This document shows positions 51,290 through 52,909 of a stretch of 52,909 nt of DNA, piece after piece. Under the pieces are notes generated by a model. It saw only the letters and a program-made list of their open reading frames with translations. It was not told the DNA's origin and did no database searches. How positions within the stretch are numbered: the stretch's first letter is position 1; each line of letters starts with the position of its first letter. The position numbers and the translations under genes were made by a program. This DNA is from an archaeon (GTDB lineage: Archaea; Iainarchaeota; Iainarchaeia; CSSED10-239), in assembly GCA_029563035.1 (NCBI GenBank), contig JAKQTP010000129.1:1-52909 (forward strand). Reading direction: 5' to 3'.

Positions 51290-51748
51290 ATGACCCGTAA
51301 GTGTAAATTTTGTAATAATCCTGCACCAAGTAATTTACAAGGTTATTGTCAAGCTTGTTATAAATACTTTATTATTGATAAAAAAGAAATCTATAATTTA
51401 CCAGAGCATGGAGAAATTACTTACGCACCAAATGGTGACTGTATTTGTCCTTTTTGTGGTAAAGCATTTCGCAAATTAGGTATGCATTTTTATTATGGTC
51501 ATGGACTTACTTCTAAAAGAGCTCATGAATTAGCAGGATGGGATTACTCAGCAAAAGCTACTAACCCTCAATACAGAGAATTAATGCGTAACAAATTAAT
51601 GAAAAAATGTGTAGACATTAACTTAATAGAAAAAGGGCAGCCAACACGCTATGTACCTGGGTCCCCAGGTCGGACAAGAGATAAGGTTAGTGCTATGACT
51701 TTATCTAAATTAAAACAAAACAGGTTCAAAAAAAAGGAGGAAAAATAA
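51290..51748 (+). CDS. Zinc-finger DNA-binding protein, Ros/MucR-like
   Basis: 152 aa. The N-terminal CKFCNNPA...CQACYK is a CxxC...CxxC zinc ribbon. A second finger, CPFCGKAFRKLGMHFYYGHG, has C-x2-C and two His, followed by TSKRAHELAGW, the layout of Ros/MucR-type C2H2 regulators, also seen in some phage homing-associated proteins. The C terminus is basic (SKLKQNRFKKKEEK). It is a good candidate for a phage transcription factor or endonuclease accessory. Confidence 0.75.
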   Translation: MTRKCKFCNNPAPSNLQGYCQACYKYFIIDKKEIYNLPEHGEITYAPNGDCICPFCGKAFRKLGMHFYYGHGLTSKRAHELAGWDYSAKATNPQYRELMRNKLMKKCVDINLIEKGQPTRYVPGSPGRTRDKVSAMTLSKLKQNRFKKKEEK

Positions 51749-51749
51749 T

Positions 51750-52037
51750 ATGGGCTACAGATTACATGCATCAATACCTAACATCAAACCTTATGATGAA
51801 GACCTAGAGTTAGGTAAACAGTACGATTCTAAGTGGGATAAATTCAATGACAAATGGTTTGGTGAAGGTAGTGACCAGGGTCGTATTCATCATGAAGATA
51901 TTGAAGAATTCTATGCAGAATATGTTGAGATTAATAATCAACCAGGTGATTATAAACTTTATAATACTCAGCACTTAAAGAACATGGTAGATTATGCATT
52001 GCTACATAAATTAGATATTTATTTTATAAGTTATTAA
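51750..52037 (+). CDS. Hypothetical protein, 95 aa
   Basis: AAGGAGG lies 8 bases upstream. The product starts GYRLHASIPNIKPYDEDLEL, with charged and aromatic residues (KWDKFNDKWFGEGSDQGRIH) and ends YALLHKLDIYFISY. Resembles small acidic phage early proteins; no function assigned. Confidence 0.7.
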   Translation: MGYRLHASIPNIKPYDEDLELGKQYDSKWDKFNDKWFGEGSDQGRIHHEDIEEFYAEYVEINNQPGDYKLYNTQHLKNMVDYALLHKLDIYFISY

Positions 52038-52054
52038 AGAGGTAACAAACATTT

Positions 52055-52147
52055 ATGCAGAATATGAAAAACAATAAAAAAATAACTTGTGTAGTTGCAA
52101 TATTTCTCATTGTTTATATTTTAATTACATCCTTTGCAAAGGTGTAA
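52055..52147 (+). CDS. Tiny single-pass membrane peptide, 30 aa
   Basis: A basic N terminus (MQNMKNNKK) is followed by one hydrophobic segment ([17 protein letters not shown]). GAGG lies 11 bases upstream. It overlaps the next open frame. Plausible small membrane protein, supported only by topology and spacing. Confidence 0.4.
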   Translation: MQNMKNNKKITCVVAIFLIVYILITSFAKV

Positions 52148-52617
52148 ACGGTGAAATATATCCATGTAAGCCAGACATTTTTGAAAAGACTTATGATGAA
52201 GTAGTGGAAATGACACCAAAAGAAGCATTGAAAGAAATTTTTAATGGTATGTATAATAAGCAAGGTTTCATTAAGGAGTTTAAGGTTATTGAACAAGCCC
52301 TCACCGAACTTGAAGATTTACGAGAAAGCAACAAAGAAATGAGAAAACTATTAGATGAAGCATATTCAAAAATACCGAGTAAAAATAATTGTGCTAAAGG
52401 GGGAGATAAAATGACACCACTTATTGATATAAAAATATCTTTACATGATATTATATCGAGAATAAAATTAGTTGATAACAAATTTTTACCACATAGTGAA
52501 AAACGAGAAATTATAGACAAATTATATGAAGTTTTATATGAAGTTGAAGATATATTAGCATTTAATGAGAAGGAAAATGAAAAAGAGTTATTAGATAAGG
52601 AAGTGAAAGTAGAATGA
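52087..52617 (+). CDS. Hypothetical protein with two segments, start uncertain
   Basis: The open frame runs from TTG 52087, but no ribosome site supports it. ATG 52210 ([13 protein letters not shown], helical coiled-coil) is a better start. A second ATG at 52411 with GGGGGAG upstream starts a 68-aa product ([17 protein letters not shown], then an acidic end), so two proteins may be made from one frame. The helical, [20 protein letters not shown] sequence resembles common small phage proteins of unknown role. The last codon overlaps the next start (ATGA). Confidence 0.5.
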   Translation: MCSCNISHCLYFNYILCKGVNGEIYPCKPDIFEKTYDEVVEMTPKEALKEIFNGMYNKQGFIKEFKVIEQALTELEDLRESNKEMRKLLDEAYSKIPSKNNCAKGGDKMTPLIDIKISLHDIISRIKLVDNKFLPHSEKREIIDKLYEVLYEVEDILAFNEKENEKELLDKEVKVE

Positions 52618-52736
52618 ATAAATACCAAGAAGCATTAAATAATTTAATAATTAATAGTTGCCTTGTTGCTATTGGAAGCAAAGAACCTTGTTCTATAGGG
52701 GGATTACCAAAATTATTATTAGAGGAGGCAGTATGA
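52614..52736 (+). CDS. Short hypothetical protein, 40 aa
   Basis: It overlaps the previous stop (ATGA) and the next start, so it is likely co-translated. The sequence ([20 protein letters not shown]) is helical with two Cys. No family known. Confidence 0.45.
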   Translation: MNKYQEALNNLIINSCLVAIGSKEPCSIGGLPKLLLEEAV

Positions 52737-52882
52737 ATCTAAACAGTGCGACAAAATGTGAAATTATAAACAAAATTAAACCATATGTAAAATGTACTAT
52801 CGGACGTCTTTGGGCGAAAGATAGAGATACACTAGTTAGGATTTACAAAAAGCTTATTGAAAGGGGTGTACTAAATGAATAA
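52733..52882 (+). CDS. Small basic hypothetical protein, 49 aa
   Basis: ATG 52733 follows AGAGGAGG and overlaps the previous stop. The product is basic (NKIKPYVKCTIGRLWAKDRD), possibly DNA-binding. It is the whole copy of the gene cut at the left edge. Confidence 0.6.
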   Translation: MNLNSATKCEIINKIKPYVKCTIGRLWAKDRDTLVRIYKKLIERGVLNE

Positions 52883-52909
52883 AACATTAAAATTAAAACA
52901 AACAAAAGA
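52769..52909. repeat. Right copy of 141-bp terminal direct repeat
   Basis: Identical to bases 1-141. Removing one copy closes the genome and gives continuous overlapping genes across the join. Confidence 0.95.

Noticed and set aside
1..52909. Alternative genetic code (stop reassignment)
   Set aside because: TAA, TAG and TGA all end well-supported genes; no in-frame stops in long conserved proteins.

Overview
This window is very probably a complete, circularly assembled genome of an AT-rich, podovirus-like tailed phage. Bases 1-141 are repeated exactly at 52769-52909, and the gene cut by the left edge is whole at the right edge, so the unique length is about 52,768 bp. Strong AGGAGG-type ribosome binding sites, low GC and consensus sigma-70-like promoters suggest a low-GC Bacillota-like host; no host can be read from the sequence. 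I see no integrase, no tRNA and no phage RNA polymerase. The standard bacterial code fits: TAA, TAG and TGA all end genes.

Layout. (1) 47.7-52.9 kb continuing through the join to 0.5 kb, plus strand: small accessory or early genes with two clear intrinsic terminators and a repeat-rich AT-rich block (49.6-50.0 kb) that may be an origin or operator cluster. (2) 0.85-5.0 kb, plus: a prokaryotic ubiquitin-like conjugation cassette resembling PRTRC (ubiquitin-like protein, E2-like protein with a CxG cysteine, JAB/JAMM protease, ThiF/E1-like adenylating enzyme). (3) 5.0-7.25 kb, plus: a retron-type reverse transcriptase flanked by four tandem structured RNA loci, two upstream and two downstream. 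(4) 7.25-17.6 kb, plus: replication and recombination genes (SNF2 helicase, Sak4-like ATPase, ssDNA-binding-like protein, primase fused to an MCM-like AAA+ ATPase, family A DNA polymerase with proofreading, RuvC-like and YqaJ-like nucleases). (5) 17.9-19.0 kb, minus: C5 cytosine methyltransferase. (6) 19.2-47.4 kb, minus: the virion operon, read from a near-perfect promoter at 47426-47454 through terminase, portal, scaffold, capsid, connector, fibre-like genes, a 1493-aa tail protein and a 2800-aa giant internal protein.

The most striking part is the reverse transcriptase locus. Each of the four intergenic RNAs (A 5018-5268, B 5285-5539, C 6745-6965, D 6978-7224) is about 220-255 nt and is bounded by its own complementary end pair, like retron a1/a2. 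Each carries a related small hairpin of the form RACATTY - 8 nt - GYRAATG (variant in A), ends in xAG just before a2, and contains a different, non-homologous hairpin, very long in C and D, in the msd position. The RT has YADD, NAxxH and an ITG version of the retron VTG motif. One RT apparently serving four different msr-msd-like RNAs, directly behind a ubiquitin-like cassette on a phage, is to my knowledge not a standard retron arrangement.

Other notable points: two virion proteins have embedded nuclease domains with intact catalytic residues (a DnaQ-like DEDDh exonuclease in the giant protein; a staphylococcal-nuclease fold split by a DnaJ-like CxxCxGxG zinc region in the large tail protein). 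Two further virion proteins carry the same zinc-finger repeats. No recognisable endolysin was found.
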